A DNA stretch of 64,000 nt from Muriicola sp. Z0-33 (GCF_026126425.1 NZ_JAFMPW010000002.1:310001-374000), one strand, 5' to 3'. Positions 9,740 to 19,847 are shown, counted from the first letter of the stretch. Numbers and translations are program-made. The notes: generated from the letters alone by a model not told the origin.

Positions 9740-11034
9740 GTGATTTTTAAAATCTTCTTTGTTTTACCTGTCACCTTAAACCTATCATCTGCCCGCCTAC
9801 CTATGACCCAGACAATATCATTCCCAGAGCATAGTAACCATTGTGCTTCTTTAGCAATCAGGTCCATTTTCTCGTCTTTAAAGAATTTGGCAACCTTCTT
9901 TTTCCCCTTCATTCCCAAAGGGTAAAAATAGTCACCATTCTGCCATTTCCTTACACTTAGTCTATCATTTAACGTTTCCTTATCAACATATAGTATGGTA
10001 TCGGCAGTTTCTGAGATCTCATTAACACGCTGTTGCAACAGCTGCAAAGGCGGCCTGGAATCTGGATCGTCCAGAAAATACATGTCGGGGGTAGCTTTAC
10101 CGGGCTTTAATTCCTGTAATAGCAATTCATCCCTGTCTTTGATAAGTCGATGCGTGCCAGATCTTACTTCCTTACCGCTAAGGGTGGTCAACAGTCCTAA
10201 AATATCTTCCCATTGCGTAAATCCAAATTCTTTGAATATGGCGTGGATATGGGGCTCTAATGGCGAGAGCATACTCAGCTCCTTCACCGAAATTCGATAG
10301 TGGTCTTTATGGGGTTGAAGTAGTGTCTTTTTTAGATCGGAGATATGCTCATCTACCAAGGCCGATGTACCTGCAAGGTATTTTAATGTTTTAGCGAAAT
10401 TCTTGTCAAAGGTTGGATGCAGTTCTTTTAATTTTGGCACTATCTCATGCCTGATCTTATTGCGGAGGTATTTGCGATCATCATTGCTGGAATCTTCCCT
10501 CCATGACAGCTTGTTCTTAGTTGCATACTGCTGAATATCCTGCCTGGTGAAAACCAACAATGGGCGCAAAATAGTTGAGGAGCGCTCTGTAATTCCATTG
10601 AGTCCTTCAATCCCAGTTCCTCTTGAAAGATTAATGAGAAATGTCTCCAGATTATCATCGGCCTGATGTGCAGTAACCAAATAACTATACTTTTCCTTAC
10701 CTCTTAATTCTTCAAACCAGGAGTATCGCAAATCTCTTGCAGCCATCTGAACTGACACTTTATTTAAATTTGCATAATATTCTGTATCAAAACCTTTTAC
10801 AAAATATTTTAGGTTCAGTTCCTTACTCAATGCCTTCACAAATTCCTCATCCGCATCACTTTCTTCTCCGCGCAATCTGAAGTTGCAATGAACCAGTGCG
10901 AATTTTAAATTACAGGCCGCGCACAGATGGGCTAAAACCACACTGTCTATACCTCCGCTACAGGCCAACAAAAATGGTGACTGCAGGAGGGCGGGGAAAT
11001 TATATTCAATATGTTTTTTGAATTCGCTTAGCAC
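9727..11034 (-). CDS. tilS: tRNA(Ile)-lysidine synthase
   Basis: 435 residues. The PP-loop ATP-binding motif SGGIDS is at residues 26-31, and the N-type ATP pyrophosphatase core (about 20-210) includes HQADDNLETFL and RPLL. The C-terminal TilS substrate-binding domains follow, ending with the basic stretch typical of the family. The enzyme converts cytidine 34 of the AUA-reading tRNA-Ile to lysidine and is normally essential. It lies between pabB (73 bp gap) and dsbD (13 bp overlap) on the minus strand. Confidence 0.95.
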   Translation of the reverse strand: MLSEFKKHIEYNFPALLQSPFLLACSGGIDSVVLAHLCAACNLKFALVHCNFRLRGEESDADEEFVKALSKELNLKYFVKGFDTEYYANLNKVSVQMAARDLRYSWFEELRGKEKYSYLVTAHQADDNLETFLINLSRGTGIEGLNGITERSSTILRPLLVFTRQDIQQYATKNKLSWREDSSNDDRKYLRNKIRHEIVPKLKELHPTFDKNFAKTLKYLAGTSALVDEHISDLKKTLLQPHKDHYRISVKELSMLSPLEPHIHAIFKEFGFTQWEDILGLLTTLSGKEVRSGTHRLIKDRDELLLQELKPGKATPDMYFLDDPDSRPPLQLLQQRVNEISETADTILYVDKETLNDRLSVRKWQNGDYFYPLGMKGKKKVAKFFKDEKMDLIAKEAQWLLCSGNDIVWVIGRRADDRFKVTGKTKKILKITWVE

Positions 11035-11107
11035 CTGTCAAAAGTACTTAAAGTTGCTGCCGTAACCAATTTTGGATACGTCCAAGTAATTTACACTACG
11101 TATTGTT

Positions 11108-12403
11108 CTAGGCTTCTAATACCTGCCGCATCGCCTTGGCCTTTAAAAGACATTCTTCGTATTCCTTTTCAGGAACAGCTTTAGAAGTAATAGCACTGCC
11201 CACGGAATAAGAAACAAACTGACGGCTCTGATTGTATAGGATGCTCCTTATTACAACGTTGAAGTCGAAATTATTCTCCGGGCTAATATACCCTACAGCG
11301 CCACTGTACAAACCTCTCCTGGTAGCCTCTAAATCTTCAATTATCTTCATGGCCGATACTTTTGGCGCCCCTGTCATACTGCCCATGGGAAAGGTTTCCC
11401 TTATTATATCGATCGGGTTTTTGTTTTCCGAAACTAAAGCGGTAATTGTAGATATCATTTGATGCACTTGCTTAAAGGAATACACTTCACACAGTTCCTC
11501 TACCTCAACACTACCCTTAAGCGCACTTTTAGAAAGGTCGTTCCGTACAAGGTCTACAATCATGATGTTTTCTGCCCTTTCTTTCGCATCGTTCTTTAAT
11601 CTGTTTTTAAGATCAAGATCCTCTGCCGGTTGTTCAGATCGTTTTGCAGTACCCTTAATAGGCTGTGAAATTACCTTATTCCCTTGCTTTAGCAAGTAGC
11701 GTTCAGGGCTTGCAGATAGCAGGTATTTGTCTTCCAGCCTCAGGTAAGCTGCAAAGGGTGCCTGGGAAATAGCATTGAGATTCCTGTATATCTTCAGCGG
11801 ATCAACAACAGTGTTCTCCGCGTAAAATTCCTGGCAAAAATTAGCCTCGTATATATCGCCCCTGTGAATATGCGCCAACATTTTTTGAACTTGGCTGTAG
11901 TAGGCATCTTTAAAAATCCGAAGTTTAATTTTGACCTCCCCTTCTGTGCTGGGTGAATCCTGATAAACTGACTGCCGTGTAATCTTTTTGAAATCTTCAT
12001 TAATTTCATCAGCAACCATATTCAAATAGCTGAATACCACATTTTCTCCCTTTATGGAAATAAGCTTCTTGGGTTGAAAAAAATAAAGGTCGGGGAACTC
12101 CAGCCCATCGGCGTTATCGGAACTAAGGGCTTCCACATCATTTTTTAAGTCATAAGACAAATAACCAAAAAGCCAATCGCCTGTTTGCTTATGATATTCT
12201 TGAAGCTGATCAAAGGCATCTGTATAATCTGTCTTAAGCGATGTCAGGGCATCAACCGCCAGAATTGCATCGTAAGTATGGTAGTTGGTACTGTGTTCAT
12301 TACTGTCTAACCACGCAACTTCATGGAATTGGGATGCCCACTGCAGCAACTGGCTCTTAAAAACCTTTAAATTCTTTAACTTAAAAGTTATTTCTTTTCG
12401 CAA
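11108..12403 (-). CDS. pabB: Aminodeoxychorismate synthase component I (chorismate-binding)
   Basis: 431 residues of the anthranilate synthase component I / PabB family. The chorismate-binding core holds [25 protein letters not shown] and MGSMTGAPK. The lysine of PIKGT is the residue that marks aminodeoxychorismate synthase, where anthranilate synthases have PIAGT, so folate (p-aminobenzoate) synthesis is the better call. No amidotransferase (PabA) or lyase (PabC) gene is next to it, so the partner must be elsewhere. It follows the FMN reductase gene by 5 bp, in an apparent minus-strand operon running to dsbD. Confidence 0.88.
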   Translation of the reverse strand: MRKEITFKLKNLKVFKSQLLQWASQFHEVAWLDSNEHSTNYHTYDAILAVDALTSLKTDYTDAFDQLQEYHKQTGDWLFGYLSYDLKNDVEALSSDNADGLEFPDLYFFQPKKLISIKGENVVFSYLNMVADEINEDFKKITRQSVYQDSPSTEGEVKIKLRIFKDAYYSQVQKMLAHIHRGDIYEANFCQEFYAENTVVDPLKIYRNLNAISQAPFAAYLRLEDKYLLSASPERYLLKQGNKVISQPIKGTAKRSEQPAEDLDLKNRLKNDAKERAENIMIVDLVRNDLSKSALKGSVEVEELCEVYSFKQVHQMISTITALVSENKNPIDIIRETFPMGSMTGAPKVSAMKIIEDLEATRRGLYSGAVGYISPENNFDFNVVIRSILYNQSRQFVSYSVGSAITSKAVPEKEYEECLLKAKAMRQVLEA

Positions 12404-12408
12404 GACAT

Positions 12409-12942
12409 CTAAAGTTTGGACAAGAATTCTTCTAGTGCATCACCGTGTTTTGTGGCCAGTTCTACAGCTGTTATCCCCTGATTTTGGTTAAAATTTGTTC
12501 CAAAATTGGCCAATGAAAAACTTGTGACAATTTCTGCACCGTACCGGGGCAATATATTCTGGCTGTACTCCAACGAGCCAATAGCACCCCTGCCCCCGGG
12601 CGAGCAAGACATAAGCAATACCTTTTTATCTGTAAGGAATTTACGCTCCAGCCTGGAGAGCCAGTCCAGGAGGTTCTTATAATAAGCGGAAGGGCCTCCG
12701 TTATGTTCATTCACCGAAATTATAAGACCATCGGCATTCCTTATATCGTCTTTTAACTCCACTAAGGAATTGGAAAATCCTTTCTCTTTCTCCAGATCTT
12801 CACTGTACATCGGGAAAGGGAAATTCGACATATTCAATAGTTGAATGTCGTGATCGGTTATTAAACCGGTGGTATATTTAACTAGTTTATAGTTGATGGA
12901 AGTAGAGGAATTGCTTCCTGCGAATGCCAATATTTGAGCCAT
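12409..12942 (-). CDS. NADPH-dependent FMN reductase family protein
   Basis: 177 residues, flavodoxin-like fold. I chose the start at 12942 (MAQILAFAGSNSS) because the phosphate-binding loop must lie near the N-terminus; the 32 extra residues of the longer frame are not typical. Visible motifs are the GSNSSTSIN flavin phosphate loop and NEHNGGPSAYYKNLLDW, the flavin-contacting region of the family. It probably reduces FMN or quinones with NADPH in the cytosol. It is the first gene of the apparent operon leading to pabB. Confidence 0.88.
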   Translation of the reverse strand: MAQILAFAGSNSSTSINYKLVKYTTGLITDHDIQLLNMSNFPFPMYSEDLEKEKGFSNSLVELKDDIRNADGLIISVNEHNGGPSAYYKNLLDWLSRLERKFLTDKKVLLMSCSPGGRGAIGSLEYSQNILPRYGAEIVTSFSLANFGTNFNQNQGITAVELATKHGDALEEFLSKL

Positions 12943-13008
12943 AAAATCGTTTAAAAAGTTCGAGCAACGAAAATACCTCAATTCGATCTGAATTGCGAGC
13001 ATTTTAGC

Positions 13009-13016
13009 TAATTTTG
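13009..13016 (+). promoter_or_regulatory. Candidate -7 promoter element (TAATTTTG)
   Basis: This matches the Bacteroidota -7 consensus TAnnTTTG. It lies about 100 bp before the membrane acyltransferase gene, in the divergent gap after the FMN reductase. No clear -33 element was identified. Confidence 0.4.
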
Positions 13017-13112
13017 CAGCGTTAACATCCAAAGACACTGTTAAACAAGTATATAGGAATTAAGAAAGCAGTGTAGAAAAGTTATTTAGATCTTAATTTA
13101 ATCAGCACCCTA

Positions 13113-14297
13113 TTGGAAAAGAAAACTGCCAGATTATATTTTATTGACGCTATGCGGGCATGGGCAATTCTTATGATGCTACAGGGGCATTTTATAGACG
13201 GACTTCTGGACAACGCCTTTAGGGACCCTGCAAATAGCGCTTATGTGGTATGGAAATATTTTAGGGGTATTACTGCTCCCGTATTCTTTACGGTTTCCGG
13301 TTTTATTTTTACCTATCTGCTGATCAAGGTACCACAGCGGGGACTGGAAAACCCCAGGATAAAAAAAGGAGTCAAAAGAGGCTTACAACTTTTAGTAATT
13401 GCCTACCTGCTTCGGCTAAACCTGTTTGGGCTATTTAAAGGGGTAATATACAAATCGTTTTTTCTGGTAGATGTGCTGCATTGCATAGGTTTATCCATCC
13501 TGGCAATAATTGGGGTATATCTTTTGACCCATAACAGCAAGAAAATATATTTCCCGGTGAGCTTATTGGCGATTACTTTGGTTTTATTTCTTTTTGAGCC
13601 GGCTTATAAACAATGGGATTTAAGTTTTATGCCTGCTGCTCTTGCCAATTACATATCCAGGGCTAATGGTTCTGTATTTACAATTATTCCATGGTTGGGA
13701 TATACCGCCTTTGGAGGATTTTTGGCAACCATCTTTACCCATTATAAAAATGCCAAAAACTTATACCATGCAGCTATTCCAATAACCGCAATTTCTGGTT
13801 TGGCCCTGATCTACTTCTCGTCCAGTTTTTTTGTGTCACTTTCAGAATGGAGTGGTATCGGATTATTCAAAGCCATTTATTCTAACAATTATCTGTTTAT
13901 TCGCCTGGGTGATGTTTTGGTGGTCTTTGCCATATTTATGTTATTCCGTGAATATCTAAAGAACAAAACGTTTTTACGGACAGGCCAAAACACCTTATCT
14001 ATTTATGTAATTCATTTTATTATCCTCTATGGTAGTTTTACAGGAATGGGGCTTTATTATTACTTCAATCATTCACTGAACCCCACGCTTGCCATTACAG
14101 GAGCCATTGGTTTTATGGTGCTATGTTCTTACCTGGCACTTTTATACGATACACATGAAGAGAAGATAAAAGCTAGCCTGAATATGGCGATAGGCGCTTT
14201 ATGGCAATTAATAGCGCCTTTGTACCTTGCAATTCAGAGGGTATTAAAAAGTTCTTTTACCCGCTTGCTAAGGGCAATAGGAGTGGTCAAGAATTAA
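13113..14297 (+). CDS. Multi-spanning membrane acyltransferase (HGSNAT/DUF1624-like)
   Basis: 394 residues with about ten predicted membrane segments. The start is TTG at 13113; the next ATG, 13 codons later, would cut into the first conserved block. The N-terminal LYFIDAMRAWAILMMLQGHF and the late GQNTLSIYVIHFIILYG are the hallmarks of the membrane acyltransferase superfamily that includes heparan-alpha-glucosaminide N-acetyltransferase and acyltransferase 3 proteins. It presumably transfers an acyl group across the inner membrane to an envelope sugar or lipid; the substrate is unknown. It converges on lpdA with a 14 bp gap. Confidence 0.75.
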   Translation: MEKKTARLYFIDAMRAWAILMMLQGHFIDGLLDNAFRDPANSAYVVWKYFRGITAPVFFTVSGFIFTYLLIKVPQRGLENPRIKKGVKRGLQLLVIAYLLRLNLFGLFKGVIYKSFFLVDVLHCIGLSILAIIGVYLLTHNSKKIYFPVSLLAITLVLFLFEPAYKQWDLSFMPAALANYISRANGSVFTIIPWLGYTAFGGFLATIFTHYKNAKNLYHAAIPITAISGLALIYFSSSFFVSLSEWSGIGLFKAIYSNNYLFIRLGDVLVVFAIFMLFREYLKNKTFLRTGQNTLSIYVIHFIILYGSFTGMGLYYYFNHSLNPTLAITGAIGFMVLCSYLALLYDTHEEKIKASLNMAIGALWQLIAPLYLAIQRVLKSSFTRLLRAIGVVKN

Positions 14298-14311
14298 TTC
14301 GCTACTACCGT

Positions 14312-15718
14312 CTAAATATGTAATGCCCGGTCCTCAGTTGCTGCAAGCGCAGCTTCTTTAACAGCCTCGGCATAGGTTGGATGCGCATGACTCATTCTGG
14401 CGATATCCTCAGCTGATGCCCTGAATTCCATAGCGGTTACCCCCTCGGCTATAAGATCTGCCACACGGGCCCCGACCATATGTACTCCCAGGACTTCATC
14501 CGTTTTGCTATCTGCCAAAATCTTTACAAACCCATCTATATCCATGCTCGCTCTGGACCTTCCAAGAGCTCGCATAGGAAATTGCCCTACTTTATAGCTG
14601 ACTCCGGCTTCTTTAAGCTCTTCTTCTGTTTTGCCCACCGCAGCCACTTCTGGCCAGGTATAAACAACTCCGGGAATCAGGTTGTAATCTATATGTGGTT
14701 TCTGGCCGGCAAGTTGTTCTGCTACCAGACTACCTTCTTCTTCGGCCTTGTGTGCAAGCATTGCCCCCCTTACCACATCGCCTATAGCATAAATGTTTGG
14801 CGCTGTAGTCTGAAGGTGATCATTCACTTCTACCATGCCTCTTTCATCAATTTTTACACCGGCAGCTTCTGCATTAAGACCATCAGTATATGGGCGTCTG
14901 CCCACAGATACAAGACAATAATCTCCTGTAAATACAACTTCCTCACCCTTTTTATTATCTGCTTTAACTGTAATCTCGTTCCCCTTTCTTTCCACAGATT
15001 TTACTTTGTGTGAAAGGTGAAACTTAACCTTTTGTTTCTTCATCACCTTCATCAACTCTTTGGAGAGGGCCGCATCCATTGTGGGAATTATGCGATCCAT
15101 GTACTCAATAACTGTCACTTCAGATCCAAGTCTCTTATATACCTGGCCAAGCTCTAAACCGATAACCCCTCCACCAATGACCATCATGTGTTTTGGAATC
15201 TCTTTTAGCTTTAGCGCCTCTGTTGAGGTGATAATACGTTCTTTATCAATTTTTATAAAAGGCAAGCTCGAAGGCTTGGACCCGGTGGCAATTATGGTAT
15301 TTTTTGCCTCAATGGTCTTGGGCTTTCCCTTGCCCTTGGTAATATTTATATGGGTGGCATCTTTAAAACTCCCTACCCCTTCAAAGACATCAATTTTATT
15401 CTTATCCATCAGGAACTGAATACCCTTGGTGGTCTGATCTACCACAGCTTGTTTCCTGGAAATCATTTTCTCCAGATTTACCTTTACTTCTCCGGGAATC
15501 TCAATTCCGTGCTCTGCAAAATGCTTAATTGCTTCTTCATAATGATGGCTAGAATCCAGCAATGCCTTTGAAGGGATACATCCGACATTCAGACAGGTAC
15601 CGCCAAGGGTACTGTATTTCTCAATAATTGCAGTTTTCATACCCAACTGGGCACAACGAATAGCTGCAACATAACCTCCAGGGCCGGAGCCTATAATTGC
15701 TACATCATATGAACTCAT
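14312..15718 (-). CDS. lpdA: Dihydrolipoyl dehydrogenase
   Basis: 468 residues, the full family length. The FAD-binding GSGPGG is at residues 10-15, the redox disulfide GGTCLNVGCIPSK has Cys42 and Cys47, a second Rossmann motif GGGVIGLELG binds NAD, and the C-terminal HAHPTYAEA supplies the catalytic His-Glu pair. This is the E3 flavoprotein that reoxidises lipoamide in 2-oxoacid dehydrogenase and glycine cleavage complexes. No E1 or E2 gene is adjacent, which fits a shared E3. A -7 element faces it at 15745-15752. Confidence 0.97.
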   Translation of the reverse strand: MSSYDVAIIGSGPGGYVAAIRCAQLGMKTAIIEKYSTLGGTCLNVGCIPSKALLDSSHHYEEAIKHFAEHGIEIPGEVKVNLEKMISRKQAVVDQTTKGIQFLMDKNKIDVFEGVGSFKDATHINITKGKGKPKTIEAKNTIIATGSKPSSLPFIKIDKERIITSTEALKLKEIPKHMMVIGGGVIGLELGQVYKRLGSEVTVIEYMDRIIPTMDAALSKELMKVMKKQKVKFHLSHKVKSVERKGNEITVKADNKKGEEVVFTGDYCLVSVGRRPYTDGLNAEAAGVKIDERGMVEVNDHLQTTAPNIYAIGDVVRGAMLAHKAEEEGSLVAEQLAGQKPHIDYNLIPGVVYTWPEVAAVGKTEEELKEAGVSYKVGQFPMRALGRSRASMDIDGFVKILADSKTDEVLGVHMVGARVADLIAEGVTAMEFRASAEDIARMSHAHPTYAEAVKEAALAATEDRALHI

Positions 15719-15744
15719 AATCTTGTATTTCTAGGTGTGGAAAT

Positions 15745-15752
15745 CAAATGTA
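15745..15752 (-). promoter_or_regulatory. Candidate -7 promoter element of lpdA (TACATTTG on minus strand)
   Basis: The reverse complement of caaatgta matches TAnnTTTG and lies 26 bp upstream of the lpdA start codon. Confidence 0.5.
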
Positions 15753-15875
15753 TAATTTGATATTGATCTTAAGTACAAAAGTACGAATGTTTTGTCGTTG
15801 TACAAGCAGGCCTGCACATCCAAAACAGGGATTTGTGAAGCGGATTGGTCCTTTTTTACAGCGAAAGATGCAACA

Positions 15876-16379
15876 TTATGAAAATACTGGAATCCTCATT
15901 TCCTTAGCACCCATAGCTTCCAGAAATTCTTTTACTTCCATAGCCTCTTCCCCTCCCTGGACAGCATGATGCAAAAGTGTAAACCCATGAGGCCCCAACG
16001 CATTAATTGTATTGGGAAAGGCATTTAACATGGGCTTTACTATTTCCATTTTCCCAAAAAGGCAGGCCGTAAAAATATTGGCCTGGGCGCCCTTATCCAA
16101 AAAATACTGCACAAGTTCTTTATGCCCTACATGGCTTGCTGCCCCCAATCCTGTTTCAAAGTCGCCATTTTTCCAATCGTGGGCCACATTAAGTAAGTTA
16201 GGATGCTCTTCCAACATCTCTTTTACCCTCTCTGTTTTCCCATGCGAAACCCTGACGAACTCTTGCACCACTGTTTTATTAAATGGTGCATCTTCCTGAG
16301 CCTTAAAGGCAAATAAAGGAGCGGCTGTCATGATTAATCCGGTACCTGTAGCGGCTTTAATAAACTGTTTTCTTTTCAT
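15876..16379 (-). CDS. Ankyrin-repeat protein with signal-like N-terminus
   Basis: 167 residues from the ATG at 16379; the longer frame upstream lacks support because a signal-like N-terminus (MKRKQFIKAATGTGL) starts here. The RK-rich start followed by a hydrophobic stretch suggests an exported protein, perhaps by the Tat route although the twin-arginine pair is imperfect. Three or four ankyrin-type repeats can be seen, for example TGLGAASHVGHKELVQYFLD and HGFTLLHHAVQGGEEAMEV. It probably mediates protein contacts in the envelope; partner unknown. Confidence 0.78.
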   Translation of the reverse strand: MKRKQFIKAATGTGLIMTAAPLFAFKAQEDAPFNKTVVQEFVRVSHGKTERVKEMLEEHPNLLNVAHDWKNGDFETGLGAASHVGHKELVQYFLDKGAQANIFTACLFGKMEIVKPMLNAFPNTINALGPHGFTLLHHAVQGGEEAMEVKEFLEAMGAKEMRIPVFS

Positions 16380-16460
16380 CACTGCTGGTTTAGATAGAAA
16401 AGTACATAAATAGTGCAGATAGAAAAGGCTGTTTAACAAGATTTTAGGTGAAATCAGGAG

Positions 16461-16919
16461 CTATAGAAAAACAGCCGTACTGTTCTTCACCTCGTTTATA
16501 GCAAAAGAACTTTGAGTACTACCGATATTACTAATTGCTGTAAGCTTTGTTACCATAAAATCTCTGTATGCTTCCATATCTCTCACATGTATTTTCAAGA
16601 TATAATCATAGTCCCCGCTGATATGATAACATTCTGCAACTTCTTCTAATTGCTGTACCTCTTTTTCGAATTGCAGCACATATTCCTTTATATGCTGACT
16701 CAGTTTAACATGGCAAAAGACTAAAAAGGCCTTATCCACTTTTTTACGATCCAATAATGCAACATAACCCGAAATTACTCCAGATTTCTCCAATCTCTTT
16801 ATCCTTTCATATACGGCTGTTGTGGAAAGGTCTAGCTGATTGGCATACTCCTTAGTTGTTTTCTTGCTGTTTGCCTGTAATAATGACAGTAATTTTAAAT
16901 CTGTGCTATCTAATTTCAT
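16461..16919 (-). CDS. Lrp/AsnC family transcriptional regulator
   Basis: 152 residues. The N-terminal winged helix (DLKLLSLLQANSKKTTKEYA to YERIKRLEKSGVISGY) is followed by an effector-binding RAM domain with YHISGDYDYILKI. It is transcribed away from the methionine gamma-lyase-like gene at 17073 across a 135-150 bp AT-rich gap. By analogy with other Lrp-family pairs it probably controls that gene in response to an amino acid; this is inference from position. Confidence 0.92.
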   Translation of the reverse strand: MKLDSTDLKLLSLLQANSKKTTKEYANQLDLSTTAVYERIKRLEKSGVISGYVALLDRKKVDKAFLVFCHVKLSQHIKEYVLQFEKEVQQLEEVAECYHISGDYDYILKIHVRDMEAYRDFMVTKLTAISNIGSTQSSFAINEVKNSTAVFL

Positions 16920-17046
16920 AGTGAAATATTTTCATCAACTACCTAAAAATAATCCTATTTACTTATTTTAATACTGTAAATATACTTTATTATAGTTTTA
17001 TTTTCTATATTAATCGTAATATATTGATATTTAATCTATAATGCTC

Positions 17047-17054
17047 TAATTTTG
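17047..17054 (+). promoter_or_regulatory. Candidate -7 promoter element (TAATTTTG) abutting the PLP enzyme gene
   Basis: A match to TAnnTTTG directly touching the ATG at 17055. If it is used, transcription would begin near 17061 and translation would have to start at the later ATG at 17073, giving a very short leader. Confidence 0.45.
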
Positions 17055-17072
17055 ATGTTTAAATCAAGAGAT

Positions 17073-18293
17073 ATGCGTTATAAAGCTTCCGATAGTCTTC
17101 TAGACTTACAGTATTTTGGTGAATTTGGCGGGATTAACCCCTCCATTTCCGATTCTTCTACCTATACCTTCCTGTCTGCAAAAACGATGTTCGATACCTT
17201 TGAGGGCAATACCGAAGGCTGTTACCTTTACAGCAGACACTCCTCCCCTTCTAACCTCTACCTGGGAGAGGCGCTTGCAGCATTGGAAGGAACAGAATCT
17301 GCCAATGTATATGCCAGCGGAATGGGAGCCATAACCAGCGTTATTCTCCAAATGTGCGATGCCGGTGATCATATTGTGAGCAGCCGGACTATATATGGAG
17401 GCACGTATGCTTTTATGAAAAACTTCCTGAAAAAGTTCTCGATTAAAACGTCATTCGTTGATACCACTAAAATTGAGGCAGTTGAAAGTGCCATCACTTC
17501 AAATACAAAAATGATCTACTGTGAAGGTGTTAGTAATCCTTTGCTAGAAATAGCAGATATAAAAGCACTTTCACGACTTGCTAAAAAACACAATATTCCA
17601 TTGGTTGTAGACAATACCTTTTCGCCTTTATCTATTGCCCCGGCAAAATTAGGGGCCGATGTGGTGATTCACAGCCTGACCAAGTTTATCAATGGAACAA
17701 GTGACTGTGTCGCCGGGGCTGTTTGTGGTACCACCGAGTTTTGTCTTAGCCTTAAAGATGTTAATAACGGAGCAGGAATGCTATTGGGAAGCACCTTAGA
17801 CAGCATCCGGGCGGCTTCCATTCTAAAAAACATGAGAACCCTGCACATTCGCATGAAGAAACACAGTGAAAATGCTCAATACCTCGCCCAGAACTTTGAA
17901 AAGGACGGGCTTCGTGTGGTATACCCAGGAATCCCTTCACATCCTGGTCATACAATCATGAAAAACCAGATGACTTCAGAATACGGCTATGGAGGCATCA
18001 TGACTATTGACGTTGGTAGCTTAAAGAATGCCAATGATTTGATGGAATTAATGCAGAAAAAAAACCTGGGGTATCTGGCGGTAAGCCTGGGCTTCTACAA
18101 AACCCTCTTTAGTGCTCCCGGCACTTCCACTTCTTCAGAAATTCCTTTGGAAGAACAACAGCAAATGGGCTTAACAGACGGCCTGATTAGATTTTCTATT
18201 GGCCTGGACAACGACATTCACCGTACTTACAAGACAATGAAAGAATGCATGTTACAACTGGGAATCCTGGAAGATCTCAAAGCTATGATCTAG
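17073..18293 (+). CDS. PLP-dependent Cys/Met metabolism enzyme, methionine gamma-lyase-like
   Basis: 406 residues from the ATG at 17073; in-frame starts at 17052 (TTG) and 17055 (ATG) would add six or seven residues but overlap a -7 promoter element. Fold type I PLP enzyme: SRHSSPSNLYLGEALAALEG binds the cofactor phosphate region, VVDNTFSPLSIAP holds the PLP aspartate, and HSLTKFINGTSD carries the Schiff-base lysine. Family members split methionine to 2-oxobutyrate, methanethiol and ammonia, or act on cystathionine or homocysteine. The divergent Lrp regulator and downstream NhaC transporter favour amino-acid breakdown. Exact substrate unproven. Confidence 0.88.
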   Translation: MRYKASDSLLDLQYFGEFGGINPSISDSSTYTFLSAKTMFDTFEGNTEGCYLYSRHSSPSNLYLGEALAALEGTESANVYASGMGAITSVILQMCDAGDHIVSSRTIYGGTYAFMKNFLKKFSIKTSFVDTTKIEAVESAITSNTKMIYCEGVSNPLLEIADIKALSRLAKKHNIPLVVDNTFSPLSIAPAKLGADVVIHSLTKFINGTSDCVAGAVCGTTEFCLSLKDVNNGAGMLLGSTLDSIRAASILKNMRTLHIRMKKHSENAQYLAQNFEKDGLRVVYPGIPSHPGHTIMKNQMTSEYGYGGIMTIDVGSLKNANDLMELMQKKNLGYLAVSLGFYKTLFSAPGTSTSSEIPLEEQQQMGLTDGLIRFSIGLDNDIHRTYKTMKECMLQLGILEDLKAMI

Positions 18294-18362
18294 GGGGGTG
18301 GCCTCTGGTTTGCACAACAGTATTCAAAATCGTAATATTACCAGCAAACTAATCCAAACCTT

Positions 18363-19847
18363 ATGGCCGCCAAAAAAAAGAACCCGTTCAGACAGGACGA
18401 ACATATTGTAGAGAATATTGAATTAAACATCTGGGAAGCACTTATCCCGGTTTTCGCCCTGGTAGGGATGTTGGCTTATAATGTGTATGTATTTGGAGAT
18501 GATGCCATTGGGGGTTCTAACCAGTTTATTCTTTTAATGGGTGGCGCTGTAGCTGCCATCGTAGGGTTCTTTAATAAGGTCTCCTATAAACAAATGTTGG
18601 CAGAAGTAGCGGAAAATGTGAAATCTACCACAGGGGCTTTACTTATATTACTAATGGTAGGGGCGTTGGCAGGTACCTGGCTGGTAAGCGGAATTATACC
18701 GGCAATGATCTATTACGGCCTGCAAATATTGAATCCTACCATATTTTTGGGTGCCTGTGTAGTTATTTGCGCTATCATATCTATAGCTACAGGTAGCAGC
18801 TGGACTACCGCAGCAACCGTAGGTATTGCTTTAATAGGAATAGGAGATGCTCTTGGAATTTCTTTGGGAATGACTGCCGGAGCCGTTTTGTCTGGCGCCT
18901 ATTTTGGTGATAAAATGTCGCCCCTTAGCGATACTACAAATTTAGCACCTGCCATGGCAGGCGGTGAACTTTTTGGACATATCCGCTATATGTCATTAAC
19001 AACCATTCCTACAATTCTTGTTACCCTAACCGTATTTATCATAATTGGTTTAAATCTGGATACCAGTGGCGAGGCCGATACCGCAGCAATCTTGAGCTCC
19101 ATAGATGCTACCTTCAATATTAACGGGTGGCTGTTTTTAGTGCCATTGGCTGTTATTTTGCTAATTGTAAAAAAAGCCCCTCCATTACTCGCTCTTTTAA
19201 TAGGCACCTTATTGGGAGGTGTTTTTGCTCTTTTCTTTCAACCAGATATTGTGGCAGGTATTACAGGCGCTGATAGCCTGACATTTGAATCGGGATATAA
19301 AGGAATTTTAAATGCCATTACCATTAAAACAAATATCGCCACGGACAATCCTGCACTCAATGATCTGTTCTCAGCAAAAGGAATGGCGGGCATGCTGGGC
19401 ACCATCTGGCTCATTGTTTGTGCCATGGTATTTGGTGGGATAATGGACGGGATTGGAGCTTTATCTCGTATCACTAAATCTTTACTGGCAATGGCCAAAA
19501 CCACATTCGGACTCTTTGCCAGCACCGTAGGAAGTTGCCTCGCGCTTAACATTACGGCTTCAGACCAGTACCTCGCCATTGTTGTGCCGGGTAAAATGTT
19601 TTCAAAAGCCTATGAAGACAGGGGATTAGCCCCTGAAAATTTAAGCCGAACTCTGGAAGATTCGGGAACCGTAACCTCGGTGCTTATACCCTGGAACACT
19701 TGTGGCGCCTACCATAGCGGAGTACTAGGGGTTAGTGTGGCAGATTATATGTTCTATGCCATATTTAATTGGTTAAGCCCTATTACCACATTAGTCTTTG
19801 CCGGCCTCGGAATTAAAATAAAGCAACTGACAAGTAAATCGGCATAA
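18363..19847 (+). CDS. nhaC: Na+/H+ antiporter NhaC family
   Basis: 494 residues with about twelve membrane segments. The conserved polar motifs are in place: ATGSSWTTAATVGIALIGIG and GAYFGDKMSPLSDTTNLAPA, which bind the ion, and the late SGTVTSVLIPWNTCGAYHSG. It exchanges sodium for protons, or in some homologues organic substrates such as malate-lactate. It lies 69 bp after the PLP lyase and is probably co-transcribed, so import of the lyase substrate is a possible alternative role. Confidence 0.9.
   Translation: MAAKKKNPFRQDEHIVENIELNIWEALIPVFALVGMLAYNVYVFGDDAIGGSNQFILLMGGAVAAIVGFFNKVSYKQMLAEVAENVKSTTGALLILLMVGALAGTWLVSGIIPAMIYYGLQILNPTIFLGACVVICAIISIATGSSWTTAATVGIALIGIGDALGISLGMTAGAVLSGAYFGDKMSPLSDTTNLAPAMAGGELFGHIRYMSLTTIPTILVTLTVFIIIGLNLDTSGEADTAAILSSIDATFNINGWLFLVPLAVILLIVKKAPPLLALLIGTLLGGVFALFFQPDIVAGITGADSLTFESGYKGILNAITIKTNIATDNPALNDLFSAKGMAGMLGTIWLIVCAMVFGGIMDGIGALSRITKSLLAMAKTTFGLFASTVGSCLALNITASDQYLAIVVPGKMFSKAYEDRGLAPENLSRTLEDSGTVTSVLIPWNTCGAYHSGVLGVSVADYMFYAIFNWLSPITTLVFAGLGIKIKQLTSKSA

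Noticed and set aside
14480-15013. 177-codon frame opposite lpdA
   Set aside because: lpdA is complete with all motifs; the opposite frame shows no family feature.
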